Positions 1 to 8,485 of a stretch of DNA of 64,000 nucleotides are shown here, one piece after another. Source of the stretch: SZUA-430 sp964638635 (GTDB lineage: Bacteria; Pseudomonadota; Alphaproteobacteria; Micropepsales; Micropepsaceae); NCBI GenBank assembly GCA_964638635.1, contig CAZXAQ010000010.1, forward strand, positions 1 to 64,000. The letters run 5' to 3'. The position numbers and the translations under genes are program-made. The notes beneath the pieces were generated by a model. The model ran no database searches and was not told the origin of the DNA. It worked only from the letters and a program-made list of their open reading frames with translations. Positions within the stretch are counted from its first letter, which is position 1; each line of letters begins with the position of its first letter.

Positions 1-28
1 CGGCGGATTGGGGGGCGCCGGTTTTTTT
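1..28 (+). terminator. Probable intrinsic terminator of an upstream gene (edge)
   Basis: A short stem (CGGCG at 1-5 with CGCCG at 16-20, ten-base loop) is followed by a run of seven T at 22-28. This is the usual form of a rho-independent terminator for a rightward gene that ends before the window. The stem is short and may continue outside the window, so the call is moderate. Confidence 0.45.
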
Positions 29-58
29 GCGTTAAACAACTACCCAATCGCTATCGAT

Positions 59-169
59 CGTCATGGCCGGGCAAGCGAAGCGCGACCCGGCCACCCAGCG
101 ATCGTAGAGCCGAGCGGTTGAACCGTTTGTGCGTTGACCCTGGGTGGCCGCTCAAGGCCGGCCATGACG
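59..169. repeat. Dispersed palindromic repeat, copy A
   Basis: The two ends are inverted: the left arm starts CGTCATGGCCGGGC and the right arm ends GGCCATGACG. The left arm carries the variant that continues AAGCGAAGCGCGAC, as in copies D and E. The right arm is degenerate (GGCCGCTCAAGGCCGG). The copy runs to 22 bases before the start of the flavin oxidoreductase, so earlier in-frame start codons of that gene lie inside the repeat and are unlikely to be used. Confidence 0.85.
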
Positions 170-190
170 ACAAAAAAGATGAGCCACGCA

Positions 191-1276
191 ATGACCGATC
201 TGTTCGCACCGCTCGGGTTCCGTCACGGACCCGGGCTGAAAAACCGTTTCGTCTTGGCGCCGCTGACGAACTGCCAAAGCCACGACGACGGCCGTTTGTC
301 CGACGCCGAGTTCCGTTGGCTGACGATGCGCGCGAAAGGCGGCTTCGGCCTGACCATGACCTGCGCCGCCCACGTCCAGGCGCAGGGCCGGGGCTTCCCC
401 GGCCAACTCGGCGTCTTCTCGGACAACCACATCGAGGGCCTCACGCGCCTCGCGACCGAGATCAAGCGGCACCAAAGCTTCGCCGTCGTGCAGCTGCACC
501 ACGCCGGCATGCGCTCGCCGTCGGCGTTGATCGGCACTACGCCTGTCTGCCCGTCCGACAACGCGGAAACCGGCGCCCGTGCGCTGACCGAAGCCGAGGT
601 TGCGCAACTAATCGACGACTTCGCCGCCGCCGCGGTCCGCGCCCAACACGCCGGCTTCGACGGCGTCGAAATCCACGGCGCGCACGGCTACATCCTCGCG
701 CAGTTCTTGAGCGGCGAGGTCAACCGCCGCACCGACCGCTATGGCGGCTCACCCGAAAACCGCGCCCGCATCCTGTTTGAGATCGTGGAGCGCATCCGCA
801 CCCGCTGCCGCGCAGATTTCAACGTCGGCGTCCGCCTCTCACCCGAACGCTTCGGCCTACAGCTCGACGAGATCCGCGCCGTCGCCCAACGCCTCATGCA
901 GGGCGGCGCCATCGACTACCTCGACATGTCGCTCTGGGACGTCTTTAAGGAACCGGAAGAAGAGGCCAAGCGCGGTCGCCCGCTGTCCTCGTACTTCACC
1001 GACCTCGACCGCAACGGCGTCCGTCTCGGCGCCGCCGGCAAGATCACGTCCGCCGATGCCGCGCGCCGCTGCCTCGCCGCAGGCTTCGACTTCGTCGTCA
1101 TCGGCCGCGCCGCCGTGCTCCACCACGACTTCCCGTTACGCGTTCAACAAGACCCGAACTTCGCGCACGTGGCCCTGCCCGTGACCGCCGACTACCTCCG
1201 CCGCGAAGGCCTGAGCGACCCGTTCGTGACCTACATGCGCAACTGGAAGAACTTCGTCGCGACCGAAGCCGCTTGA
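191..1276 (+). CDS. NADH:flavin oxidoreductase, Old Yellow Enzyme family
   Basis: A 361-residue TIM-barrel flavoenzyme expected to bind FMN and reduce activated C=C bonds with NAD(P)H; the physiological substrate cannot be read from the sequence. The central stretch HGAHGYILAQFLS, followed by NRRTDRYGGSPENR, is the family signature around the substrate histidine and the FMN phosphate site, and VGVRLSPE is the following barrel strand. I start at 191 (MTDLFAPL) because the upstream in-frame ATG at 164 lies in repeat copy A and the family normally begins close to the FAPL motif. The gene stands alone, upstream of Ku on the same strand. Confidence 0.88.
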   Translation: MTDLFAPLGFRHGPGLKNRFVLAPLTNCQSHDDGRLSDAEFRWLTMRAKGGFGLTMTCAAHVQAQGRGFPGQLGVFSDNHIEGLTRLATEIKRHQSFAVVQLHHAGMRSPSALIGTTPVCPSDNAETGARALTEAEVAQLIDDFAAAAVRAQHAGFDGVEIHGAHGYILAQFLSGEVNRRTDRYGGSPENRARILFEIVERIRTRCRADFNVGVRLSPERFGLQLDEIRAVAQRLMQGGAIDYLDMSLWDVFKEPEEEAKRGRPLSSYFTDLDRNGVRLGAAGKITSADAARRCLAAGFDFVVIGRAAVLHHDFPLRVQQDPNFAHVALPVTADYLRREGLSDPFVTYMRNWKNFVATEAA

Positions 1277-1281
1277 GCGCT

Positions 1282-1301
1282 ATGGTTGACGCCTCAACCA
1301 T
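1282..1301 (+). other. Perfect 8-bp hairpin after the flavin oxidoreductase
   Basis: ATGGTTGA and TCAACCAT form a perfect inverted repeat with a four-base loop, five bases past the stop codon. No T-run follows, so it is at best a weak terminator or a 3'-end stabilising structure. Confidence 0.35.
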
Positions 1302-1404
1302 GACAACGAAGTGATGGCCCAACCACACCGCCGTTAATCAACTTCCGCTTGAATTGCGGCATCGAGAGTCGGACGATCCGCCCCTTGGGCACTCGGGGTA
1401 GACT

Positions 1405-2247
1405 ATGGCCGCTCGTCCGTCCTGGCAGGGACACTTGAAGCTTTCGCTCGTGACCTGTCCGGTCGCGCTGTACAACGCCATCAGCCCGAAGGGCGATGTG
1501 CATTTCAACATGATCAATCCCTCGACGGGCAACCGCATCCGGATGATCACCGTCGATGCAGGTACCGAAGAGCCGGTCGAGCGCAAGAACCTCGTCAAAG
1601 GCTACGAGATCGCCAAGGGCGAATACGTGATCGTGACGCAGGAAGAAATCGACAGTGTCAAACTCGAAAGCACGAAGACGATCGAGATCGAAAGCTTCGT
1701 CCCCGCCGCCGACATCGACCACCTCTATTGGGACAACCCCTACTACCTCGTCCCCGACGGCAAAATGGCCGCCGAACCCTTCGCCGTCATCCGCGAGGCG
1801 ATGGAACGCGCCGAGCAAGTGGCCTTGGGCCGCATCGTCATGTCGTCGCGCGAGCGTCTCGTCGCGATCGAACCGCGCGACCGCGGCCTCGTCGCAACAA
1901 CGCTGAGGAGCCACGAAGAAGTCCGCGCCATGAAAGACTACTTCGCCGACATCCCGGCGATCCGCCCCGACCCCGAGATGATCGCGATCGCCGCCAAAAT
2001 CATCAGCCAAAAAGAAGCCGACTTCGACCCGACCCAGTTCACCGACCACTACGAAGACGCACTCCGCGAACTGATCGAACGCAAACAAAAGGGCCACAAG
2101 ATCAGCAAGAAGGACGAGCCCAAGGAGTCGAACGTCATCAACCTGATGGACGCCCTGAAAGCGAGCCTCAAAGGCGGCGCCGACAAACCAGCGAAGAAGG
2201 CCGACAAACCAACGAAACCCGCGCCGAAAAAGCGCGCGAAACAGTGA
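1405..2247 (+). CDS. ku: Ku homodimer protein for non-homologous end joining
   Basis: A 280-residue bacterial Ku that is expected to form a ring-shaped homodimer on broken DNA ends and recruit LigD. The N-terminus (RPSWQGHLKLSLVTCPVALY) and the segment KGYEIAKGEYVIVTQEEID are typical of the Ku beta-barrel core. The C-terminal 30 residues are a lysine- and alanine/proline-rich tail, as in Ku proteins that use a basic extension for DNA or ligase binding. A GGGG stretch lies eight to nine bases before the ATG. The LigD gene follows on the same strand, separated by repeat copy B, so the pair forms a complete two-component end-joining unit. Confidence 0.96.
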   Translation: MAARPSWQGHLKLSLVTCPVALYNAISPKGDVHFNMINPSTGNRIRMITVDAGTEEPVERKNLVKGYEIAKGEYVIVTQEEIDSVKLESTKTIEIESFVPAADIDHLYWDNPYYLVPDGKMAAEPFAVIREAMERAEQVALGRIVMSSRERLVAIEPRDRGLVATTLRSHEEVRAMKDYFADIPAIRPDPEMIAIAAKIISQKEADFDPTQFTDHYEDALRELIERKQKGHKISKKDEPKESNVINLMDALKASLKGGADKPAKKADKPTKPAPKKRAKQ

Positions 2248-2292
2248 CATCAATGCGGTGGCAGTTTTGGTCGCGCCTTCGAAAAAATAGAC

Positions 2293-2407
2293 CGTCATGG
2301 CCGGGCTTGACCCGGCCACCCAGGGTTGCCGCCTCAAGCGCATCAGCTGCGATGTTGAGAGCGCGGTGCAACACCCCTGGGTGGCCGGGTCAAGCCCGGC
2401 CATGACG
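2293..2407. repeat. Dispersed palindromic repeat, copy B
   Basis: A 115-bp element with inverted ends (CGTCATGGCCGGGCTTGAC at the left, mirrored at the right) placed between ku and ligD. It matches copy C in length and in internal sequence (both contain CAGCTGCGATGT), so the whole unit, not only the arms, is conserved. Short reading frames starting MAGLDPATQG inside it are repeat translations and not genes. Confidence 0.92.
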
Positions 2408-2435
2408 TCTTATTGTTCGAAGCGTGAGCACCCTG

Positions 2436-5045
2436 ATGGCCACGCGCGACACACAGAAGAAACTGGCGAAGTATCAAGCCAAGCGCGATTTCTCGAAGAC
2501 CGCGGAGCCGTCCGGCAACGCGACCATCGCGCCGTCCAAACACCCACGCTTCGTCATCCAAAAGCACGCCGCGACTCGCCTGCACTACGACTTCCGCCTC
2601 GAACTCGACGGCGTGTTCAAGTCCTGGGCCGTCACGCGCGGGCCCTCGCTCGACCCCGCCGACAAGCGCCTCGCCGTCGAAGTGGAGGACCACCCGCTCG
2701 ACTACGGCGACTTCGAAGGCACGATCCCGAAGGGCCAATACGGCGGCGGCACCGTCATGCTCTGGGACCGCGGCCATTGGGAGATCGAAGGCGATCTCAC
2801 CGCGCAACAGGCGCTCGCGAAGGGCGACTTCAAATTCCGTCTCGACGGCAAGAAGCTGCAGGGCTCCTGGGCGCTCGTGCGCATGAAGCGCCGCGACAAC
2901 GACAAACACGACAACTGGCTCCTGATCAAACACCGCGACGAACACGCGGTGACGAGCCACGGCGAGAAGGTGCTGGACGAAGACAAATCCGTCGCCTCCG
3001 GCCGCACGCTCGAGCAAATCGCCGCCGGCAAAGGCAAAGCCCCAAAGCCGTTCATACTGACGACGGCAACAGCGGCCGACGCGATCTGGAACTCCGACCG
3101 CGCCAACCGCGAGCACGCACCGGACAAACCCGACCCGCCGCGCGCCAAACCTGCCGCGCCCACTCGCGGCACTCACCTCGCGCGGCTGCCCGACTTCATC
3201 CCGCCGCAGTTCTGCAAGACCGTCGACGCGCCGCCGCGCAGCGGAAACTGGGGCCACGAGATCAAGTTCGACGGCTACCGGCTGCAGCTGCGCGTCGAAG
3301 ACGGCACGGCGACGCTGCGCACGCGCAAGGGCCTCGACTGGACGGTGAAGTTCAAGTCCATCGCGCGCGCAGGTGCGAAGCTACCCGACTGCATCATCGA
3401 CGGCGAAGTTTGCGCCCTCGACCAAGAAGAACAACCCAGCTTCCCAATGCTGCAAGCGGCCATCGCGGACGGCAAGACCGACGCGCTCGTCTACTTCGCC
3501 TTCGACCTGCTCGCCACCGAGAACGAAGATCTGCGCGCGCTACCGCTCGCCGCCCGCAAGGACCGCCTGCGCGACCTGATCGCCCGCGCCGCCCCCCGCA
3601 TCCGCTTCGTCGACCACATCGAAGACGACGGCAAAGCGGTGCTCGAAGCCGCGCGCAAAATGAAACTCGAAGGCATCGTCTCCAAGCGCCTCGATTCAAC
3701 CTATCGCTCGGTGCGCAGCGACGCCTGGCTCAAATGCAAACTGCGCGGCGGCCAGGAGGTCGTGATCGGCGGCTGGGCGCAAGAAGGCGCCCGCTTCCGC
3801 TCGCTGCTCGTCGGCGCTTACAAGGCTGGCCGGCTCGTCTATCTCGGCCGCATCGGCACCGGTTACGACGGCAAAACCGCCCTCGCGCTCCACAAACGCC
3901 TGGAAGACATCGAGACGAAAGCCTCGCCCTTCGCGCCTTCGGACGCGTTGAAGCCGCTCACGGAAATCCATTGGGCCAAACCCGAACTCGTCGCCGAAAT
4001 CGAGTTCGCAGGCTGGAGCGGCGACGGCATGGTGCTACAAGGCGCCTTCAAGGGCCTGCGCGAAGACAAACCGCCGACCGAGGTCGTTGTCGAGCACGTG
4101 CGCCCCACGACGGAGGCCGCTCCCTTGCCCGCGATCATCCGCTCCGCCGCTGCATCGAAGGACCCGCGCGTCCACGACGTCGTCATCAGCCACGCCGACA
4201 AGATCTTGTGGCCCGATCCCGGTATAACGAAGCTCGACCTAGCGAAATACTACGAAGCCGTCGGCGAACACCTTCTCGACTACATCAAAGGCCGCCCTTG
4301 CTCCATCATCCGCGCGCCGGACGGCATTGACAGCCAAAAATTCTTCCAACGCCACGAAATGGCTGGCATGTCGAAGGCGATCACATTGGTGCACGTGCGC
4401 GGCGACCGGAAGCCGTACACGCAATTCGACAGCATCGAAGCCCTCATCGCCGCCGCCCAAATCGGCGCCGTCGAGTTCCATCCGACGAACTGCCAACCGG
4501 GCGACCCCGAAACGCCGGGCCGCCTCGTCTTCGACCTCGACCCCGCACCGGACGTACCCTTCGCGCGCGTCATCGAAGCCGCGCACGAGCTGAACGAGCG
4601 TCTGAAGCACGTGGGCCTCACCGGCTTCTGCAAAACGACCGGCGGCAAGGGCCTGCACGTCGTCACGCCGCTCGCGAAATCGAAGACCGCCGTCACTTGG
4701 GACGAAGCCAAAGCCTTCGCGCTCGAACTCTGCCGGCGGATGGCCGCGGACTCGCCGGCGAGATATCTCACGACAATGGCGAAGAAGGACCGCGGCGGCC
4801 GCATCTTCCTCGACTACCTGCGCAACGACCACATCTCGACCGCCGTCGCCGCGTTCTCGCCGCGTGCGCGTGCAGGTGCGCCGGTCTCGATGCCGCTCGC
4901 CTGGCCGCAGGTGAAGGCGGGCCTCGACCCGGCGCGGTTCTCGCTGCAAACCACGCCGGCACTGCTCAAAAAGACGAAACCCTGGGCCGACTACGCGAAG
5001 GCCGCGCATCCGTTCGAAGCCGCCGCGAAGCGCCTGAAAGCCTAG
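2436..5045 (+). CDS. ligD: ATP-dependent DNA ligase D, three-domain (phosphoesterase-ligase-polymerase)
   Basis: An 869-residue multifunctional end-joining enzyme. The order is 3'-phosphoesterase (about residues 30-190, with HPRFVIQKHAATRLHYDFR), ATP-dependent ligase (about 240-540; the adenylated lysine is K277 in IKFDGYR), then an archaeo-eukaryotic primase-type polymerase (about 580-869; acidic pair D700/D702 in FDLDP, and HADKILWPD at its start). This phosphoesterase-first order is the one known from pseudomonads and rhizobia, unlike the polymerase-first mycobacterial order. I prefer ATG 2436 over GTG 2424 because a GTGAG stretch sits seven bases ahead of it. The stop codon shares a CTAG with the convergent neighbour. 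Confidence 0.97.
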   Translation: MATRDTQKKLAKYQAKRDFSKTAEPSGNATIAPSKHPRFVIQKHAATRLHYDFRLELDGVFKSWAVTRGPSLDPADKRLAVEVEDHPLDYGDFEGTIPKGQYGGGTVMLWDRGHWEIEGDLTAQQALAKGDFKFRLDGKKLQGSWALVRMKRRDNDKHDNWLLIKHRDEHAVTSHGEKVLDEDKSVASGRTLEQIAAGKGKAPKPFILTTATAADAIWNSDRANREHAPDKPDPPRAKPAAPTRGTHLARLPDFIPPQFCKTVDAPPRSGNWGHEIKFDGYRLQLRVEDGTATLRTRKGLDWTVKFKSIARAGAKLPDCIIDGEVCALDQEEQPSFPMLQAAIADGKTDALVYFAFDLLATENEDLRALPLAARKDRLRDLIARAAPRIRFVDHIEDDGKAVLEAARKMKLEGIVSKRLDSTYRSVRSDAWLKCKLRGGQEVVIGGWAQEGARFRSLLVGAYKAGRLVYLGRIGTGYDGKTALALHKRLEDIETKASPFAPSDALKPLTEIHWAKPELVAEIEFAGWSGDGMVLQGAFKGLREDKPPTEVVVEHVRPTTEAAPLPAIIRSAAASKDPRVHDVVISHADKILWPDPGITKLDLAKYYEAVGEHLLDYIKGRPCSIIRAPDGIDSQKFFQRHEMAGMSKAITLVHVRGDRKPYTQFDSIEALIAAAQIGAVEFHPTNCQPGDPETPGRLVFDLDPAPDVPFARVIEAAHELNERLKHVGLTGFCKTTGGKGLHVVTPLAKSKTAVTWDEAKAFALELCRRMAADSPARYLTTMAKKDRGGRIFLDYLRNDHISTAVAAFSPRARAGAPVSMPLAWPQVKAGLDPARFSLQTTPALLKKTKPWADYAKAAHPFEAAAKRLKA

Positions 5046-5332
5046 ACGATCGGCGTACCGCTATCCTGCGGCTTGGCCTGCTCGGGTTTCGATGGCTCGG
5101 ACACCGGCTGAACCGGCAGATCGTGCCGCCACGGCTCGACGCCGATCGAGATGTCGAAGCCGTACGGCTTCCCGCCATTGAAGTTCGCACTCACATAAGC
5201 GCCCGTCAGCACGGCCGCGGCGAGCAAGACGCCGAAGCCGGAAAAACGTTCGCTTACCGTCGTACCAAGAAGCATCGTGTAGCCCGCGACCGAGAGGACC
5301 GTCACGGCAAGCACGAAGGGAACCATCATCAT
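5042..5332 (-). CDS. Small membrane protein, tandem paralogue 1
   Basis: A 96-residue protein of unknown function with two hydrophobic segments (roughly residues 2-20 and 28-46) and a conserved C-terminal signature NGGKPYGFDISIGVEPWR, then a proline-rich tail. The next leftward gene (5592-5876) is a clear paralogue: it repeats AGYTML, the SG-G motif, NGG-PYG and IG-E-WR. The start is one of three consecutive ATGs (5332, 5329, 5326) after a GGGGGC stretch. The longer frame beginning at 5473 has no similarity to the paralogue and is not used. The stop overlaps the ligD stop. Confidence 0.72.
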   Translation of the reverse strand: MMMVPFVLAVTVLSVAGYTMLLGTTVSERFSGFGVLLAAAVLTGAYVSANFNGGKPYGFDISIGVEPWRHDLPVQPVSEPSKPEQAKPQDSGTPIV

Positions 5333-5430
5333 ATTGCCCCCATGCCGCGCGGGGGTTGGGGGTGCGCGGCACGCGAACGTTAGGCCGATCTCACGTATCG
5401 GCAATTGTATTTTGAAACCAATTGCAATGA

Positions 5431-5448
5431 TGTGTGATCCAACTCGCC
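5431..5448 (-). promoter_or_regulatory. Shared upstream motif of the tandem paralogues, site 1
   Basis: The 18-mer GGCGAGTTGGATCACACA (read on the minus strand) lies about 100 bases upstream of paralogue 1 and occurs again at 5989-6006 at nearly the same distance from paralogue 2. Shared promoter or regulator binding is the simplest reading; it could also be a leftover of the duplication. Confidence 0.5.
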
Positions 5449-5591
5449 TGGATCGGTTCATATGCACAGGCACGTCTCACGCTCTGGCTGTGGCCGCTCC
5501 CTCGCGCGGAGAACCCAACGGCATCACACGCGCGCTGCTAAGTAGCCCGTCAGACGAATGCCAGAGACGCCGGATATTGGTGGTTGTGGAT

Positions 5592-5876
5592 TCAAACCAT
5601 GGGCGGGCTGTGATCCGGTTGCCGCTCGGGAACATCGTGGCGCGGAGCCGGGTCGGCCGGCCCCAAGTCCCGCCACTGCTCCAGACCGATCGGCATGTCG
5701 TACCCATAAGGCCGCCCGCCGTTCAGCTGCGCCGTCAGCAGCCCGCCGACGACAAATCCGGCAAGACCGATAACCCCAACACCCGACAGGCGCGTATGCA
5801 CAGCCGCGTTGAATAGCATCGTGTACCCGGCAATCAAAAGCCCGGTCACGATGGCAACAAGAGACACCATCACCAT
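5592..5876 (-). CDS. Small membrane protein, tandem paralogue 2
   Basis: A 94-residue paralogue of the protein at 5042-5332. It has two predicted membrane segments and the C-terminal signature NGGRPYGYDMPIGLEQWRDL, so the tail after the second segment is the most conserved part and presumably the functional one. The start at 5876 (or 5870) aligns with paralogue 1 and follows a GGGG stretch. No known family was recognised. Its upstream region keeps the 18-mer found upstream of paralogue 1 and a similar GTGCCGCGC stretch, so promoter and gene were duplicated together. Confidence 0.7.
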   Translation of the reverse strand: MVMVSLVAIVTGLLIAGYTMLFNAAVHTRLSGVGVIGLAGFVVGGLLTAQLNGGRPYGYDMPIGLEQWRDLGPADPAPRHDVPERQPDHSPPMV

Positions 5877-5988
5877 TTCAAGAACCCCAGCACCGCGCAT
5901 TCGAGGGGTCGCGCGGCACGTCAACGCTATCGCGATGTCACGCGCTTGAGCAGCGGTCTCATTCGATTTCGCACGGCGTCCGAACAAA

Positions 5989-6006
5989 TGTGTGATCCAA
6001 CTCGCC
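5989..6006 (-). promoter_or_regulatory. Shared upstream motif of the tandem paralogues, site 2
   Basis: This is an exact second copy of the 18-mer at 5431-5448, about 113 bases upstream of paralogue 2. The flanks are only partly similar, so the 18-mer has been kept better than its surroundings. Confidence 0.5.
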
Positions 6007-6230
6007 CGTCTCGCTCGTGGGGCGGCGCGAGCCTCTCGCGCCGCATGATGTGTTCGCCGCGCAGCGGGAGACCGGCTGCGGCATCACGCGCCGGCGGTTG
6101 TTAACCGGATCGGAGAACGGCCAACCGCGCCGAAATCGAAAGTTGTGATACGAGCCCGCCGCGCGAACGGCATTGGCGTTTTCGCGTACGGCGCGCTATG
6201 CGTCTTCGCTATCAAGACGGAACGCGAACC

Positions 6231-7448
6231 ATGGCCGAACCCGCAACCGCATCCAAACCCAAAGGCGACATCGATGACGGCAGTTTCAATTGGGAAGACC
6301 CGCTGCTGCTTGCCGACGCGCTGACGGAGGAAGAGCGGTTGATCGCCAAATCCTCGCACGACTACGCCCAAGCAAAGCTGATGCCGCGCGTGCTGGAGGC
6401 CAACCGCAAAGAGCATTTCCACGTCGAAATCATGCGCGAGATGGGCGAGATGGGCCTGCTCGGCATCACGATCCCCGAAACCTACGGCGGTGCGGGTTTG
6501 GGCTACGTCGCCTACGGCCTCGCTGCGCGCGAAGTGGAACGCGTGGACTCAGGCTACCGCTCCGCGATGAGCGTGCAGTCCTCGCTCGTGATGCACCCGA
6601 TCTACAAATTCGGCAGCGAGGAACAACGCCGCCGCTTCCTGCCCAAACTCGCGAGCGGCGAAATGATCGGCTGCTTCGGCCTGACCGAACCCGACCACGG
6701 CTCCGACCCCGGCTCCATGATCACGCGCGCGAAAACCGCGCCCGGCGGTTTCATTCTCAAAGGCGCGAAGAACTGGATCACGAACGCCCCGATCGCCGAC
6801 ATCGCCGTCGTTTGGGCCAAGACCGACGACGACAAGATCCGCGGCTTCATCGTCGAACGCGGCTTCAAAGGTTTCTCGACGCCGAAGATCGAAGGCAAGT
6901 TCTCGCTCCGCGCCTCGATCACCGGTCAAATCGTCCTCGAAGACGTGTTCGTGCCCGCGGCGAACCAGCTCCCGAACGCGACGGGCCTCGGCGGTCCGTT
7001 CTCATGCCTGAACCGCGCGCGCTACGGCATCGCCTGGGGCGTGATGGGCGCCGCCGAATTCTGCTGGCACCACGCCCGCCAATACGCGCTCGACCGCAAA
7101 CAATTCGGCCGCCCGCTCGCCGCGACCCAGCTGATCCAAAAAAAGCTGGCCGACATGCAAACCGAGATCACGCTGGGCACCACAGCCGTGCTGCAACTCG
7201 GCCGCCTCATCGAAGCCGGCAAAGCCGCCCCACCCGCCGTGTCACTGCTAAAGCGCAACAACTGCGGCAAAGCCCTCGACATCGCCCGCCAAGCCCGCGA
7301 CATCCACGGCGGCAACGGCATCTCCGACGAATACCACGTCATCCGCCACGTGATGAATCTGGAAACCGTCAACACCTACGAAGGCACCCACGACGTCCAC
7401 GCGCTCATCCTGGGTCGCGCACAAACGGGGATACAGGCGTTTTTCTAA
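6231..7448 (+). CDS. gcdH: Glutaryl-CoA dehydrogenase
   Basis: A 405-residue FAD flavoprotein of the acyl-CoA dehydrogenase family that oxidises and decarboxylates glutaryl-CoA to crotonyl-CoA in lysine, hydroxylysine and tryptophan breakdown. The C-terminal VNTYEGTHDVHALILGRA is specific to glutaryl-CoA dehydrogenases; the catalytic base is E384 in TYEGTHD. The middle GCFGLTEPDHGSDPGSM and the IHGGNGISDEYHV segment are the FAD-binding signatures. Start 6231 (MAEPATASKP) is chosen over ATG 6198, which adds eleven residues unlike the family. No partner flavoprotein or lysine pathway genes lie nearby. Confidence 0.93.
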   Translation: MAEPATASKPKGDIDDGSFNWEDPLLLADALTEEERLIAKSSHDYAQAKLMPRVLEANRKEHFHVEIMREMGEMGLLGITIPETYGGAGLGYVAYGLAAREVERVDSGYRSAMSVQSSLVMHPIYKFGSEEQRRRFLPKLASGEMIGCFGLTEPDHGSDPGSMITRAKTAPGGFILKGAKNWITNAPIADIAVVWAKTDDDKIRGFIVERGFKGFSTPKIEGKFSLRASITGQIVLEDVFVPAANQLPNATGLGGPFSCLNRARYGIAWGVMGAAEFCWHHARQYALDRKQFGRPLAATQLIQKKLADMQTEITLGTTAVLQLGRLIEAGKAAPPAVSLLKRNNCGKALDIARQARDIHGGNGISDEYHVIRHVMNLETVNTYEGTHDVHALILGRAQTGIQAFF

Positions 7449-7494
7449 ACCCTTGCGGAAGTGGACTTTTTGTAGTACATAAGGCAATCGGGCT

Positions 7495-7830
7495 GTGGCG
7501 GACATTCCTGTCACGTTCTACCGGACCAAAGACGGGAATGAGCCCGCGCGTGAATTCATGAAGGCGCTGTCGCGCGAAGACCGCCGAGAGATAGGCGCTG
7601 ATCTGCATGCAATTCAAACCGACTGGCCGATTGGCATGCCGCTGGTTCGATCACTGGGTCGCGGCATGTGGGAGTTACGGTCGAATCTCGGGGACCGAAT
7701 TTCACGAATAATCTTCTGCTTCCATCAGAAGCAAATCGTGGTGCTGCACGGGTTCATTAAGAAGAGCCAGAGAACGCCGAAGGCCGACTTGGATCTTTCC
7801 CTCAAGCGAATGAAAGAGGTGACGCAATGA
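7495..7830 (+). CDS. HigB-like type II toxin (Gp49/RelE superfamily)
   Basis: A 111-residue protein that begins with GTG. It resembles phage-derived Gp49-like toxins of the RelE/HigB mRNA-interferase superfamily: a basic core with VTFYRTKDGNEPAREFM at the start, WELRSN followed by ISRIIFCFH in the central strands, and a helical C-terminus with VVLHGFIKKSQRTP, which is the usual KK-TP signature. The antitoxin follows with a four-base ATGA overlap, giving the toxin-first order of higBA modules. The less GC-rich codons (many AAG, AAT, TTC) differ slightly from the neighbours and fit recent acquisition. Confidence 0.85.
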   Translation: MADIPVTFYRTKDGNEPAREFMKALSREDRREIGADLHAIQTDWPIGMPLVRSLGRGMWELRSNLGDRISRIIFCFHQKQIVVLHGFIKKSQRTPKADLDLSLKRMKEVTQ

Positions 7831-8141
7831 CCAAAAAGCTCAAGGGAACGAAGGGAAAGAATCCTCACATCGGCTCGTCGCTTGATAGTTTCCTCAAGGA
7901 GGAGGGTCTTTACGACGAGGTTGTGGCGCTGGCGGCGAAGAAGAAGATTGCACGCCAATTGAAGGAACGCATGGAACGGGGTGCCATCTCGGTCTCAAGC
8001 CTTGCGAAGGAACTTCGCACCAGCCGAAACCAAGTGAACAGAATTCTCGATCCCGAAGATCACAACGTGACGCTTGCAACGCTCGAACGAGCGGCTGCAG
8101 CCGTCGGCTGCAGAGTGAAACTCGAACTTGTAAGGGAATAG
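7827..8141 (+). CDS. HigA-like antitoxin with XRE-type HTH
   Basis: A 104-residue protein starting in the toxin's stop codon. The C-terminal half (SVSSLAKELRTSRNQVNRILDPEDHNVTLATLERAA) is a helix-turn-helix of the XRE type followed by the typical LARLAAAVG-like end, here AAAAVGCRVKLELV. Antitoxins of this family bind their toxin and repress their own promoter. The N-terminal 40 residues are lysine-rich and probably form the toxin-binding part. The gene ends one base from the stop of the convergent neighbour. Confidence 0.83.
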   Translation: MTKKLKGTKGKNPHIGSSLDSFLKEEGLYDEVVALAAKKKIARQLKERMERGAISVSSLAKELRTSRNQVNRILDPEDHNVTLATLERAAAAVGCRVKLELVRE

Positions 8142-8411
8142 CTAACGCCGCTTCGGCTTGTCGTCGTCCTCGTCGATGCCTTCGAGGATGCCGACGCCAG
8201 CATCGTCCTCATCCGACTTGTCGCGCGACGAGATGCTGAGCGCGCCGCTGATCAGGAGCCACACGAGCGCAATCAGCACCACGAGGATGCCGATCGCGAT
8301 CACCGGGTCGCCCATGAACGACGGTGTCACGCCGTCTGCCTGTGCCGCACCGGTTGCCGCCGCGAGCGCCGCGATGCCCGCACCCACTCGTAAGATGACC
8401 CCGTTCGTCAT
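8142..8411 (-). CDS. Small single-pass membrane protein with acidic tail
   Basis: An 89-residue protein of unknown function. It opens with a signal-like hydrophobic stretch (residues 4-22, with an AQA-like cleavage site), has a second, stronger segment IAIGILVVLIALVWLLIS at about 35-54, and ends in a charged tail rich in D, E and K. The start at 8411 is fixed by an AGGAGG six bases before the ATG; longer frames upstream lack one. It lies directly downstream of the membrane protein at 8486-9355, perhaps in one transcript. Confidence 0.68.
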   Translation of the reverse strand: MTNGVILRVGAGIAALAAATGAAQADGVTPSFMGDPVIAIGILVVLIALVWLLISGALSISSRDKSDEDDAGVGILEGIDEDDDKPKRR

Positions 8412-8485
8412 GTCGCGCCTCCTCAAGCGTTCGCACGCATTGTGCGCCGGAACGCTGACAGAGTCACATGGCGGCTTTGTGGCGG

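Noticed and set aside
2297..4330. Long rightward reading frame starting MAGLDPATQG across the repeat and ligD
   Set aside because: Its N-terminus is the translation of repeat copy B and the rest is an arginine-rich shadow of ligD in another frame.
5588..5625. Stretch resembling a tRNA T-arm
   Set aside because: No complete cloverleaf can be built and it lies within and just before the end of a paralogue gene.
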